Notes: generated from the letters alone by a model not told the origin. A DNA stretch of 64,000 nt from RGIG8748 sp045539515 (GCA_045539515.1 JAZQFN010000047.1:1-64000), one strand, 5' to 3'; counted from the stretch's first letter, positions 6,736 through 14,842 are shown. Numbers and translations are program-made.

Positions 6736-9102
6736 TCACTTTTTTGCTTCGTAGTGACCTTGAGCAATCCTTACGCCGTCCATAGCGTCCTTTGCATAGT
6801 AATCTGCGCCAATCATACGGGCGTATTCATCGGTAAGCACCGCACCGCCCACCATAACCTTAATGTGGGGATTATGCGCTTTAATAAGCTTTACGGTTTC
6901 CTCCATGGCAGGCACGGTGGTTGTCATAAGAGCACTTAAGCCCACAAGGGTGCAATCCTTATCCAACGCCGCCCTAAGAACAGCCTCCGGCTCCACATCT
7001 CTGCCAAGGTCCGTTACGGTAAAGCCGTAGCTTTCCATAACCACCTTAACTATATTTTTTCCAATGTCGTGGATATCGCCCTTTACCGTAGCCAAAATCA
7101 GCTTTTTACCATTGTCGGCATCAGCTATGCTAATCTTAGTCTTAACTATATCAAAAGCTGCCCCTGCAGCCTCGGCACTCATAAGCAGCTGAGGCAGATA
7201 CGCCCTGCCCTCTTCAAAGGCTGTGCCGATTTCGTTTAATGCAGGTATAATCATTTCGTTTATTACATCCATGGGCTCATTTATCTTAAGAGCTTCTTTG
7301 CAACATGCTGTTGCAGCATCCTTAAGACCTTTTACAACCGCGTCCTTAAGAGTAATATCCACAGTATTTGCGGTTGTCTTTTCGATGCTTGCAATTTCAC
7401 TTGCGTAGGATATATAGTCTGCGCAGGCTTCGTCGGCACCGCAAAGCACATTGTGAGCATAGTATGAGTTCATCATAGCATCGGAGAAGGGATTCATAAT
7501 GGCACACTTAAGACCCTTTTGCATAGCTTGAGTAAAGAATGCGGAATTTATGATTTCCCTTTGGGGAAGTCCAAAGGATATATTTGATACCCCAAGGCTC
7601 GTATGTATGCCCCGGGAGTTTAATATTTCGATGGTTTTCAAAGTGACAATGGCACTTCTGCCGTCGGAAGAAACGGTAAGAGCAAGGGGGTCTACCACTA
7701 TATCTTTTTGGTCTATACCATACTTTGTAGCTTCGTTTATAATGCGGTATGCAATCTCCACCCTGCCCTCCGGAGTATCGGGGATGCCGGTTTCATCAAG
7801 GGTAAGGGCAATGAGAACACCGCCGTACTTCTTAACAAGAGGCAATACCGCATCCATGGACTCCTTTTTGCCGTTTACGGAGTTAACCATGGGTTTGCCT
7901 GCATACATACGCATTGCACCCTCAATAGCTTCGGGGTCGGACGAATCAATCTGCAAGGGTAAATCTGTAACAGCCTGAAGGCTTAGTACGGTGTCCTTCA
8001 TAATCCGGGCTTCGTCTATTCCGGGGACACCCACATTTACATCAAGTATATGTACGCCTTTGTCCTGTTGACGTATACCCTCGGAGAGAATATAGTCCAT
8101 ATCACCATCCTTAATGGCTTCCTTAAGCTTCTTTTTGCCCGTGGGGTTTATTCTCTCACCGATGAGAACGGGCTTTGCGCCTATTTCTACGGCGTGAGTA
8201 TAGGAAGACACAAGGGTCATATTCTTCTTTTGGGAATATATATATTCAATTTCTTTAACTGCATTTACCATTGCACCGATATACTCCGGAGTAGTACCGC
8301 AGCAGCCTCCGAGAATGGTTGCACCGCCTTTGGCAAGATTTACCATACTTTGGGCAAATTCGTCGGGAGTGAGAGTAAACACAGTTTTACCGTCTTTTAT
8401 TTCCGGAAGTCCTGCATTGGGATTGACTATTACGGGAAGTGATGAATACTTCTTAAATTCCCCTATTATATCCATCATTTTGTCGGGACCGTAGGAGCAG
8501 TTCATACCCAGGGCATCTACACCTAAACCTTCAAGCATAGCAATCATCGCCTTGGGGTCGGCTCCCGTCATAAGCTTGCCGGTGCCATCGTAAACATTGG
8601 TTACAAATACCGGAAGGGAGGAATTCTCCTTTGCAGCAAGAACTGCCGCCTTGGTTTCAAGACAGTCGTTCATGGTTTCTATTATTATAAGGTCGGCTCC
8701 GCACTCTGCGGCAACCTTTACATTTTCCGCATAGAGCTCCACGCACTCCTCAAATTCCATATCGCCAAGGGGCTTTAGCATTCTTCCTGTGGGACCCATA
8801 TCAAATGCCACAAATCTGTCTTCATAATCCCCTGCAGCTTTTTTTGCACAGGAAATTGAAGCCGAGATAATTTCGGCAAAATTTTCGAATTTATCCTTGT
8901 TTACACCAAAAGTATTGGTGGTGGCAACATTGGCACCGGCTTCAAAGTAAGCTCTGTGAAGTTCCTCTATTATTTCGGGTTTTTCTATGCTCCACAGCTC
9001 CGGTTTTTCGCCGGGTTTAAGTCCCCGGGACTGAAGACAGGTACCGGTACCGCCATCGAAGAATATTCTTTTTTCTTTAATTAATTTTAAAATATCTTTC
9101 AT
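6736..9102 (-). CDS. metH: Cobalamin-dependent methionine synthase lacking the reactivation domain
   Basis: Transfers the methyl group of 5-methyltetrahydrofolate to homocysteine via cobalamin. Three of the four MetH modules are present in 788 aa. The homocysteine-binding barrel covers about residues 1-290, with zinc ligands in MNCSYGP (Cys202) and GGCCGTT (Cys267, Cys268). The pterin-binding barrel covers about 310-560 (VLIGERINPTG and later VDPLALTV). The cobalamin cap and Rossmann-like domain run from about 590 to the end, with the DxHxxG motif KGDIHDIGKN (His678). The AdoMet-binding reactivation domain found at the C-terminus of E. coli MetH is absent; a separate protein encoded 12 bases upstream supplies it. 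An ATG with GGTGA 7 bases upstream was preferred over the TTG one codon earlier. It is the last gene of the gpsA operon. Confidence 0.93.
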   Translation of the reverse strand: MKDILKLIKEKRIFFDGGTGTCLQSRGLKPGEKPELWSIEKPEIIEELHRAYFEAGANVATTNTFGVNKDKFENFAEIISASISCAKKAAGDYEDRFVAFDMGPTGRMLKPLGDMEFEECVELYAENVKVAAECGADLIIIETMNDCLETKAAVLAAKENSSLPVFVTNVYDGTGKLMTGADPKAMIAMLEGLGVDALGMNCSYGPDKMMDIIGEFKKYSSLPVIVNPNAGLPEIKDGKTVFTLTPDEFAQSMVNLAKGGATILGGCCGTTPEYIGAMVNAVKEIEYIYSQKKNMTLVSSYTHAVEIGAKPVLIGERINPTGKKKLKEAIKDGDMDYILSEGIRQQDKGVHILDVNVGVPGIDEARIMKDTVLSLQAVTDLPLQIDSSDPEAIEGAMRMYAGKPMVNSVNGKKESMDAVLPLVKKYGGVLIALTLDETGIPDTPEGRVEIAYRIINEATKYGIDQKDIVVDPLALTVSSDGRSAIVTLKTIEILNSRGIHTSLGVSNISFGLPQREIINSAFFTQAMQKGLKCAIMNPFSDAMMNSYYAHNVLCGADEACADYISYASEIASIEKTTANTVDITLKDAVVKGLKDAATACCKEALKINEPMDVINEMIIPALNEIGTAFEEGRAYLPQLLMSAEAAGAAFDIVKTKISIADADNGKKLILATVKGDIHDIGKNIVKVVMESYGFTVTDLGRDVEPEAVLRAALDKDCTLVGLSALMTTTVPAMEETVKLIKAHNPHIKVMVGGAVLTDEYARMIGADYYAKDAMDGVRIAQGHYEAKK

Positions 9103-9114
9103 CAAACGTCACCG

Positions 9115-9696
9115 CTATTCTTTGATTCCGCATATTGCAGTAATTGATTTTCGTGGGGTCATTATCAGATTGTCCCCAAGCTTAATTCCTATGAGTTTGT
9201 CTGCACAGAGGAAATCCAGTACATCCCTCTGATGTGCAAGCTCAAGGTCACCGTAACCGGGACTAAAGCGGGCAGTAAGGCGCAAATCTGCCGAAAGATG
9301 GGTATACATATTATCCATAACTGCTTCCGCCACAGCCGAAGCTATGGCATCTGTCACAAAGCCCTCAACAGGTGAAACAAGGCTTTTGCGCCCTATGAGT
9401 CTGTCGGTTTCCACGCCAAGGGTAGAAGCCATAACATAGCCCTCTGCGCAGCCTTTAAGGCAGGCGCGAAGATTTTGGGATTTTACAAAAGCAAACCCCA
9501 GATCCACTCCATCTTCCTTCAAGGCAAGGGGGAGTCTTGCATAACAGCAAGCAGGCTTTACCGAGGCAAAAACCTCCGATATACACCTTTCCACAAGATC
9601 ATCGGTGTAACCTCTGGGGGTTTTAAGCCGTAGAGCAAGTTCGCCTTTGTCTATAGTAATATCTTTTTTATCTACCGTATATATGTACCTTTCCAT
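9115..9696 (-). CDS. Stand-alone methionine synthase reactivation protein
   Basis: This 193-aa protein matches the family of free-standing MetH activation domains known from Thermotoga and clostridia. Signature segments are ARFSPGYGD (about residues 144-152), where MetH activation domains carry the RxxPGYG AdoMet-binding motif, and the C-terminal LIMTPRKSITAICGI. It presumably binds S-adenosylmethionine and re-methylates cob(II)alamin that forms by accidental oxidation, rescuing the truncated MetH encoded directly downstream. The tight gene spacing (12 bases to metH, 10 bases from the gene before) supports a split two-protein methionine synthase. GAGG precedes the ATG by 8 bases. The MetH module being absent from the neighbour is direct sequence evidence; the functional pairing is inferred. 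Confidence 0.85.
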   Translation of the reverse strand: MERYIYTVDKKDITIDKGELALRLKTPRGYTDDLVERCISEVFASVKPACCYARLPLALKEDGVDLGFAFVKSQNLRACLKGCAEGYVMASTLGVETDRLIGRKSLVSPVEGFVTDAIASAVAEAVMDNMYTHLSADLRLTARFSPGYGDLELAHQRDVLDFLCADKLIGIKLGDNLIMTPRKSITAICGIKE

Positions 9697-9706
9697 AGAG
9701 GGGACC

Positions 9707-10711
9707 TCATTTTATTTTTTCGCAGATTTTCTTTGCAGAGGCAGACATAGCCTTGTGAGCAGCTTCAAGCTCGGTGTCGTCGCCTTCTGCCATAGCAACA
9801 AACACAAAGTTACCCTTGCTTGTATAGATTATTGCCGCATCTACGGACTCTTCGCCGAAGGTAAAGGACATATTTGCCCCGTATGCACCGCTGGGCAGAG
9901 AATTCATAATCTTGTGAGTCTGGGTGTTCGCGAGCATTTTCTTGTACATATCACTATAAGGGAAAAAGCCTGTGTTTTCGTAGAACTTTTTCATAAGCCT
10001 TGCAAGGTCCTCCGCGGTTGTGTAGCTGCCTCCGTCAGAGCCTACAGTACCGCCAAAGTAAGTATTGGCATAACCTTCCTGTGCAAAATAGTTGTTGAGC
10101 TTTTGAACACCGAAGAAATCTATAAGAAGGTTTGCCGCATCCACGCTTCCTTCTCCAAAGGCTCTGTCCATAAGGTAACTGCCTTTGTAGCCTCCTACAT
10201 CGGTGGTATAGTCGAATCTGCCCAGATATATGGCATCACTTACGTAATCTGCCAAAAACGGCGCAAGTGCCGCGGTATTTTCTATTTTGTCGGTATTCTT
10301 TATGTATGTTTCACCGTCGGAAAGCTGCATAATTCCGTATGAATACTCCGCTTTAACGGTTTCAAATTCCTTGTTGACAGCCTTAACTGCATCTGTTTCC
10401 TTACCCGAAGAAGCATAGTCCTTATTGGAAGCATCTTCCTTCTTTGTGTCTGCAGGCTTTGCAGGGACTTTCTTCTTGGGTTGGGCAGTTTTGGTCTGAG
10501 TAGTCTGCATTGTTTGTGTACTGTCTTTGGAGCCGTCATCATAGCTTGCCCAGATATGAACAATAAGCCCTACAAATATGCAGAGAATAATTATAATGGC
10601 AACGCATACTCCAAGAACAATATTGTTTTTATTATTTTTCTTTTTCTTTTGCATACCGGGAAGAGGCTTTCGTCCCGTGTTAACAAAAAGCGTACTGCTT
10701 TCAAACTTCAT
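9707..10711 (-). CDS. Membrane-anchored serine hydrolase/beta-lactamase-like protein, probably inactive
   Basis: A 334-aa protein with a basic N-terminus, one membrane segment at about residues 30-52 (IVLGVCVAIIIILCIFVGLI), a low-complexity Lys/Thr/Pro linker to about 115, and an extracytoplasmic domain resembling class A beta-lactamases and related serine hydrolases. The helix GSYTTAEDLARLMKKFYEN and the strand pair DAAIIYTSKGNFVFVAMAEG match that fold. The active-site signatures are missing: the expected SxxK helix reads ENTAALAPFLAD, and the KTG strand position reads GANMSFTFG. It therefore looks like a pseudo-enzyme, perhaps binding cell-wall material. It sits between gpsA and the methionine synthase reactivation gene and is likely co-transcribed, but the context gives no clear role. 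Confidence 0.7.
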   Translation of the reverse strand: MKFESSTLFVNTGRKPLPGMQKKKKNNKNNIVLGVCVAIIIILCIFVGLIVHIWASYDDGSKDSTQTMQTTQTKTAQPKKKVPAKPADTKKEDASNKDYASSGKETDAVKAVNKEFETVKAEYSYGIMQLSDGETYIKNTDKIENTAALAPFLADYVSDAIYLGRFDYTTDVGGYKGSYLMDRAFGEGSVDAANLLIDFFGVQKLNNYFAQEGYANTYFGGTVGSDGGSYTTAEDLARLMKKFYENTGFFPYSDMYKKMLANTQTHKIMNSLPSGAYGANMSFTFGEESVDAAIIYTSKGNFVFVAMAEGDDTELEAAHKAMSASAKKICEKIK

Positions 10712-10780
10712 ACTGCAACTTCCTTTCTCAAGATATCTTTAGTATATCTCAAAACATAAGTTTTTTTGAAGGGTAATATT

Positions 10781-11788
10781 TTACATAAGCCATTCTTTTT
10801 CCGTTTCGTGCTTGCGGGCTCTGCCCATTAGGGACTCTGTAGCATCCTGTGCCTTAAGTTCTCCCTTTAATATCTTGTATATTGCTTCGACTATAGGCAT
10901 TTCCACATCATACTTTTTGGAAAGAGCATACGCACTGTAGCAGGCACGCACACCCTCTACAGTCATATTAACTTCCTTCTGAGCTTCCTCGCAGGATCTG
11001 CCCTTGCCTATAAGTATACCTGCTCTGCGGTTTCTGGAGTGCATACTGGTGCAGGTAACTATAAGGTCGCCCACTCCTGTAAGCCCCGAAAAGGTTTCGG
11101 GATTTGCACCCATCTTTATTCCCAGACGGGTTATCTCCACAAGTCCTCTTGTCATAAGTGCCGCTTTGGTGTTATCGCCGTAGCCGAGGCCGTCACAGAT
11201 ACCTGCCGCAAGCGCAATAATATTTTTAAGAGACCCGCCAAGCTCAAGACCTACAATATCCTCGGTGATATATACCCTGAAAAGAGGCGACATATATAAA
11301 TCCTGTATAAACTCAGCACAGCCTTCCTTTCGGCAGGCAACCACATTGGTGGTAGGCATACCGAGAGCAACCTCCTCCGCATGGGAAGGTCCGCTCATTG
11401 CAGCTACAACAGCACCGGGAATTTCGGAGAGTATAACCTCCGAAAGCCGCTCTCCGGTTTCGTCGTCAAACCCTTTTGAAATACTGAGTATAAGCTGACC
11501 GTCGGAAACATACGGTGCAAGGGAACGGCATGTAGCTCTTACCGCGTGGGAAGGAACCGCTATAACAATAAGGTCTGCACTGCCGCAACGGGATATATCG
11601 GAAGTAAAGTCTACCGCCTCGGGAATTTTAACTCCGGGGAGGAAGGGCTTGTTTTCTTTGTGTTTTTTGAGATTTTCGCTTTCTTCCTTCATATATGACC
11701 ACAAAAGGACTTCGTGACCGTTGGAAGCAAGAAGAATCGCATTGGCTGTACCCCAGCCGCCTGAACCAATAATATTGATTTTAGCCAT
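10781..11788 (-). CDS. gpsA: NAD(P)-dependent glycerol-3-phosphate dehydrogenase
   Basis: This 335-aa cytosolic enzyme reduces dihydroxyacetone phosphate to sn-glycerol 3-phosphate for phospholipid synthesis. The N-terminal nucleotide-binding motif is GSGGWGTANAILLASNGH. The LSISKGFD and AAMSGPSHAEEVA segments and the C-terminal-domain GGSLKNIIALAAGICDGLGYG, with the catalytic Lys, are diagnostic of GpsA. Length is normal. GGAGG is 8 bases before the ATG. It is the first gene of the operon running leftwards to metH; the next start lies 69 bases away. Confidence 0.96.
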   Translation of the reverse strand: MAKINIIGSGGWGTANAILLASNGHEVLLWSYMKEESENLKKHKENKPFLPGVKIPEAVDFTSDISRCGSADLIVIAVPSHAVRATCRSLAPYVSDGQLILSISKGFDDETGERLSEVILSEIPGAVVAAMSGPSHAEEVALGMPTTNVVACRKEGCAEFIQDLYMSPLFRVYITEDIVGLELGGSLKNIIALAAGICDGLGYGDNTKAALMTRGLVEITRLGIKMGANPETFSGLTGVGDLIVTCTSMHSRNRRAGILIGKGRSCEEAQKEVNMTVEGVRACYSAYALSKKYDVEMPIVEAIYKILKGELKAQDATESLMGRARKHETEKEWLM

Positions 11789-11817
11789 AGATAAACCTCC
11801 ATATTTTTCTACTTTAT

Positions 11818-11846
11818 ATTATATTTAATTATGTTGTCAAAGTCAA
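11818..11846 (-). promoter_or_regulatory. Promoter of the gpsA-metH operon
   Basis: TTGACT (11841-11846), 17 bases, TATAAT (11818-11823). A second overlapping pairing uses TTGACA six bases downstream with a 16-base gap to TATAAA. The -10 box is about 30 bases from the gpsA start. Confidence 0.78.
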
Positions 11847-11886
11847 TAATATTGGCTAAATTTATATGCTCTAGATAAAAGGACTT

Positions 11887-11928
11887 GAGTTTCTGCCTTG
11901 TTATACATGGCAGAAACTCATTTTTTTG
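11887..11928 (+). terminator. Orphan intrinsic-terminator-like hairpin
   Basis: GAGTTTCTGCC (11887-11897) pairs perfectly with GGCAGAAACTC (11909-11919) and is followed by ATTTTTTT, the form of a plus-strand terminator. No plus-strand gene precedes it; gpsA runs the other way. It may block antisense or upstream transcription, or be the remnant of a lost gene. Confidence 0.7.
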
Positions 11929-12073
11929 CTCAAAATTTCCCTGTATATCGTTGAAAATAGGTGGACAGTTTTCTTGGTTTTTGAAAAATATCGATGAACT
12001 TTATTTTGAAATAAAGGGATTTTGTTAGGTTTTTATGTTCATTGTAAAAAGTGATGAAATTTGTCTGTATTTA

Positions 12074-12102
12074 TTTACAAACAATGAGTTTTGTAGTATA
12101 AT
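12074..12102 (+). promoter_or_regulatory. Promoter of the EamA transporter gene
   Basis: TTTACA (12074-12079), 17 bases, TATAAT (12097-12102), 33 bases before the start codon. The sequence around and after the -10 box (GTAGTATAATA...ATTCCTG) resembles that of the hyd promoter at 13213. Confidence 0.82.
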
Positions 12103-12135
12103 AATTCCTGCAATTTATTTTTACGAGGTAATATT

Positions 12136-12999
12136 ATGAAAACCGCATACATAAAATATCTTCTTGCTCTATTACTGTTTGGAAGTAATGGTATTGTAGC
12201 AAGTCAGATATTATTAAATAGTTATGAAATAGTCTTTTTAAGGACTTTAATAGGTAGCATCCTATTGATTATTCTTTTCAAATTATCAGGTGGCAAATTT
12301 ACGTTTCCTAAATACAGAAAAGATTTATTGTTTATTATGCTATCAGGAATAGCAATGGGTACAAGTTGGATGTTCTTGTATGAAGCTTATCAGCAAATAG
12401 GTGTTGGTATATCTTCTCTGATTTATTATTGTGGTCCTGTTATAGTAATGATATTATCCCCTATGATTTTTAAGGAAAGACTTACATATCCTAAAATAAT
12501 AGGTTTTCTAATTGTTGTTGTAGGTTTGTTGTTAGTAAATGGTAATGTATCGGGAGAAAATACAAATATTTGGGGAATAACCTGTGGTGGTATGTCTGCT
12601 CTGATGTATTTCTTTATGGTTACACTAAATAAGAAGTCAAAGCAAATAACAGGAATGGAGAACTCAACAATTCAATTAACAGTAAGTTTCTTGACAGTTG
12701 CGGTCTTTGTCTTATTCAAGCAAGGTCTTATGATAGATTTATCAGGAGTTAATTGGTTTGCAGTAATATTCTTGGGGGTTGTTAATACAGGTATTGGATG
12801 CTATTTGTATTTTTCGCCTTTATCTAAATTACCTGTTCAGTCTGTAGCAGTTCTTGGTTATTTAGAGCCTTTGTCAGCAGTAGTATTCTCCGCCGTGTTA
12901 TTATCAGAAACAATGAGTATAATCCAAATAGTAGGTGCAACCTTAATAATAGGTGGTGCAATGTTTGGAGAATTGGTAAAACCCAAACTAAAAAATTAA
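12136..12999 (+). CDS. EamA (DMT superfamily) transporter
   Basis: A 287-aa integral membrane protein with ten predicted hydrophobic segments arranged as two EamA repeats, about residues 5-138 and 149-281. Family marks include the N-terminal LLFGSNGIVASQIL, the end-of-first-half FKERLTYPKIIGFLIVVVGL, and the mirrored YLEPLSAVVFSAVLLSE followed by IQIVGATLIIGGAM in the second half. Such proteins export or import small metabolites such as amino acids or nucleosides; substrate cannot be read from sequence. ACGAGG precedes the ATG. It is monocistronic, with its own promoter and terminator. Confidence 0.9.
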   Translation: MKTAYIKYLLALLLFGSNGIVASQILLNSYEIVFLRTLIGSILLIILFKLSGGKFTFPKYRKDLLFIMLSGIAMGTSWMFLYEAYQQIGVGISSLIYYCGPVIVMILSPMIFKERLTYPKIIGFLIVVVGLLLVNGNVSGENTNIWGITCGGMSALMYFFMVTLNKKSKQITGMENSTIQLTVSFLTVAVFVLFKQGLMIDLSGVNWFAVIFLGVVNTGIGCYLYFSPLSKLPVQSVAVLGYLEPLSAVVFSAVLLSETMSIIQIVGATLIIGGAMFGELVKPKLKN

Positions 13000-13020
13000 A
13001 TATGTTTATTGACGAGCTTT

Positions 13021-13048
13021 GAGCCTTTTCGTTCAAGGCTCTTTGTTT
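13021..13048 (+). terminator. Terminator of the EamA gene
   Basis: GAGCCTT (13021-13027) pairs with AAGGCTC (13035-13041), followed by TTTGTTT. Confidence 0.82.
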
Positions 13049-13189
13049 ATTGTGAAAAGAATAAATAGTGGTATTATGCAACGATATTTTTGCTCATTTT
13101 AAAGGTTTTGGAGATTATTCATGTAGGTATGACAATGGATAACCGCTAAAGTCTATTTTGCTAGAGTATATAAGGCTAAATTAAAGTGT

Positions 13190-13218
13190 TTGACATTTAG
13201 CGCGAGTTGTAGTATAAT
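13190..13218 (+). promoter_or_regulatory. Consensus promoter of the hyd maturation operon
   Basis: TTGACA (13190-13195), exactly 17 bases, TATAAT (13213-13218): a perfect vegetative sigma-factor promoter. Predicted transcription start near 13225 leaves a leader of about 107 bases before the first ATG. Confidence 0.92.
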
Positions 13219-13224
13219 ATAATT

Positions 13225-13331
13225 CCTGACATAAAGGAAATATCCTGAGTGAAAGGGCAAAAAATTTAAACCGTGAGTTTATTTGTCGTGCCCTTGTTGG
13301 GGTGCGATTTTTTATTTTGCGAGGTACGAAA
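13225..13331 (+). promoter_or_regulatory. Candidate transcription attenuator in the hyd leader
   Basis: The leader contains an intrinsic terminator before the first gene: TCGTGCCC (13286-13293) pairs with GGGTGCGA (13300-13307) through two central G-U pairs, followed by TTTTTTATTTT (13308-13318). An upstream hairpin competes with it: GGGCA (13255-13259) pairs with TGCCC (13289-13293), and the inner TAAAC (13267-13271) with GTTTA (13277-13281). Forming the long hairpin removes the left arm of the terminator. A small AGGA/TCCT hairpin (13235-13246) comes first. This mutually exclusive layout is typical of riboswitches or protein-controlled attenuators. It does not match a leader class I recognise. 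Confidence 0.65.
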
Positions 13332-13589
13332 ATGGAAACAAGAGTTGCAGTGATGGGAATTATAGTGGAAAACACCGACTCCGTAAAAGAGCTCAATGAT
13401 ATTTTGCACAATTACGGGAATTATATAATAGGTCGAATGGGAATTCCCTACAGAAAACACAACATAAATGTAGTAAGCATTGCCATAGATGCACCGCAGG
13501 ATGTGACTTCATCTCTGGCAGGCAAAATAGGAGCGCTGAAAGGAATAAGCGTAAAGACCGCCTATTCCAATGTGATAAACAATGAATGA
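13332..13589 (+). CDS. TM1266-family iron-only hydrogenase system regulator
   Basis: An 85-aa ACT/ferredoxin-like-fold protein of the TM1266 family, which is regularly encoded with the [FeFe]-hydrogenase maturases and is considered a putative regulator of that system. The whole family pattern is visible: TRVAVMGIIVENTDSV at the N-terminus, LHNYGNYIIGRMGIPYRKHNIN in the middle and SIAIDAPQDVTSSLAGKIGALKGISVKTAYS at the C-terminus. The ATG at 13332 follows GAGG by 7 bases; an upstream GTG-initiated form would start inside the terminator loop and is rejected. Its last codons overlap the hydE start by 8 bases, so the two are translationally coupled. Confidence 0.9.
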   Translation: METRVAVMGIIVENTDSVKELNDILHNYGNYIIGRMGIPYRKHNINVVSIAIDAPQDVTSSLAGKIGALKGISVKTAYSNVINNE

Positions 13590-14649
13590 TTACAAAAAAC
13601 TTATTCAAAAGTTAACAGATACCGGGAGCCTTGCTTTGGAAGAATACCAAAGGCTTATTGAATCTTTCTCACCGAAGACACTTAGCTTTATTGCACCCAT
13701 TGCCTTAAACACAAAAAAAGCCGTGTACGGCGATGCCATATATATACGAGGGCTCATTGAGATAAGCAATATCTGCAAAAATGACTGTTTGTACTGCGGT
13801 ATAAGGGCATCCAATGCCAACTGCGAAAGATACAGACTTTCCAAGGAGGAAATACTTTCTTGTTGCAAGGAAGGTTATGCTTTGGGATTTCGCACCTTTG
13901 TGATGCAGGGCGGTGAAGATATGCATTACACCGACGAGGTGATGTGCGACATTATCCGCAGTATAAAGAAGCTTTACCCCGACTGTGCGGTTACTCTCTC
14001 TCTGGGAGAAAAGACTGCAGAAAGCTACAGGAAGCTATACGATGCCGGTGCGGACAGATATCTTCTGCGCCATGAAACGGCAGACGGCTGTCACTACGGA
14101 AAGCTTCACCCCGATAATTTAAGCCTTGAAAACAGAATGGAATGTCTTAAGAACCTTAAGGACATCGGATTTCAGGTGGGTTGCGGATTTATGGTAGGTT
14201 CACCCTATCAGACAGCGGAGCATCTGGCAAAGGATTTAAAATTCATTGAGGAATTTAAACCTCACATGTGTGGCATAGGCCCCTTTATACCCCACAAGGA
14301 CACGGAGTTTGCAACTAAAAAGCCCGGTAGTGTGAACCTTAGCTGTTACCTTCTGGCAATAATAAGACTTATGCACCCGGGAATACTTCTGCCGGCAACC
14401 ACGGCTCTGGCATCACTTGAAAAAAACGGCAGAGAAAAGGCGATCCTTTGCGGAGCAAATGTAGTAATGCCCAACCTCTCCCCTATGGAGCAAAGGGCAA
14501 AATACACTCTTTACAACAACAAAGCATCGGTGGGAACCGAAGCGGCTGAAGGACTTAAGTCACTAAGAGAAAGCCTCAAAAAGATAGGAGCCGAGGTTGT
14601 AACAAGCCGAGGAGACGCAAAAAAACAAGTAATAGGTAATAAGGAATAG
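13582..14649 (+). CDS. hydE: [FeFe]-hydrogenase maturation radical SAM protein HydE
   Basis: A 355-aa radical SAM enzyme needed to build the 2Fe subcluster of [FeFe]-hydrogenase; it is thought to act on a HydG-derived organometallic precursor in making the azadithiolate bridge. The radical SAM motif CxxxCxxC is Cys65, Cys69 and Cys72 in NICKNDCLYCGIRASN. The GYALGFRTFVMQGGED segment and RLMHPGILLPATTALASL match HydE/BioB-like barrels. It overlaps the preceding regulator gene by 8 bases. The last few residues (about VIGNKE) and stop codon are encoded by the left end of a MITE-like element inserted before hydG, so the natural C-terminus may have been altered slightly. No hydF or hydrogenase gene is in the window. 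Confidence 0.95.
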   Translation: MNDYKKLIQKLTDTGSLALEEYQRLIESFSPKTLSFIAPIALNTKKAVYGDAIYIRGLIEISNICKNDCLYCGIRASNANCERYRLSKEEILSCCKEGYALGFRTFVMQGGEDMHYTDEVMCDIIRSIKKLYPDCAVTLSLGEKTAESYRKLYDAGADRYLLRHETADGCHYGKLHPDNLSLENRMECLKNLKDIGFQVGCGFMVGSPYQTAEHLAKDLKFIEEFKPHMCGIGPFIPHKDTEFATKKPGSVNLSCYLLAIIRLMHPGILLPATTALASLEKNGREKAILCGANVVMPNLSPMEQRAKYTLYNNKASVGTEAAEGLKSLRESLKKIGAEVVTSRGDAKKQVIGNKE

Positions 14650-14842
14650 TGAAGAAGTGTGGTGCAAATCCGATAAATCGGATTTGTAAATATTTCACGA
14701 GATTTTACCATAACTAAGACACTCACTTGTTTTGAATACCCTTCAGCTTCGCTTCAGGATGACACACATAAAAGAGTGCCTCAGTTCTGCAAAGCTACAC
14801 TTCTCTTTATCCTAATCGCTATTCCCTAATCCCTAATAACTA
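14627..14842. mobile_element. MITE-like element with imperfect terminal inverted repeats between hydE and hydG
   Basis: The left end (from 14627, AAGTAATAGGTAATAAGGAA) and the reverse complement of the right end (TAGTTATTAGGGATTAGGGA, ending at 14842) match at most positions. Both then share AGAAGTGT and TGCA further in. Inside are a perfect 9-bp hairpin (CAAATCCGA/TCGGATTTG, 14665-14686) nested in a GTGAA/TTCAC outer stem, and a copy of the CTTCAGGATGACA-type dispersed repeat (about 14750-14766). There is no transposase. The element supplies the hydE stop codon. Confidence 0.6.

Larger units (their letters stand above)
11789..12135. other. 347-base divergent spacer between gpsA and the EamA gene
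   Basis: This spacer holds the gpsA promoter (11818-11846, minus), an orphan terminator-like hairpin (11887-11928, plus) and the EamA-gene promoter (12074-12102, plus). I see no convincing coding sequence in it. Confidence 0.7.

Noticed and set aside
13225..13331. hyd leader as a T-box or a named SAM riboswitch
   Set aside because: The leader is about 107 bases and lacks the T-box core and known SAM aptamer signatures.
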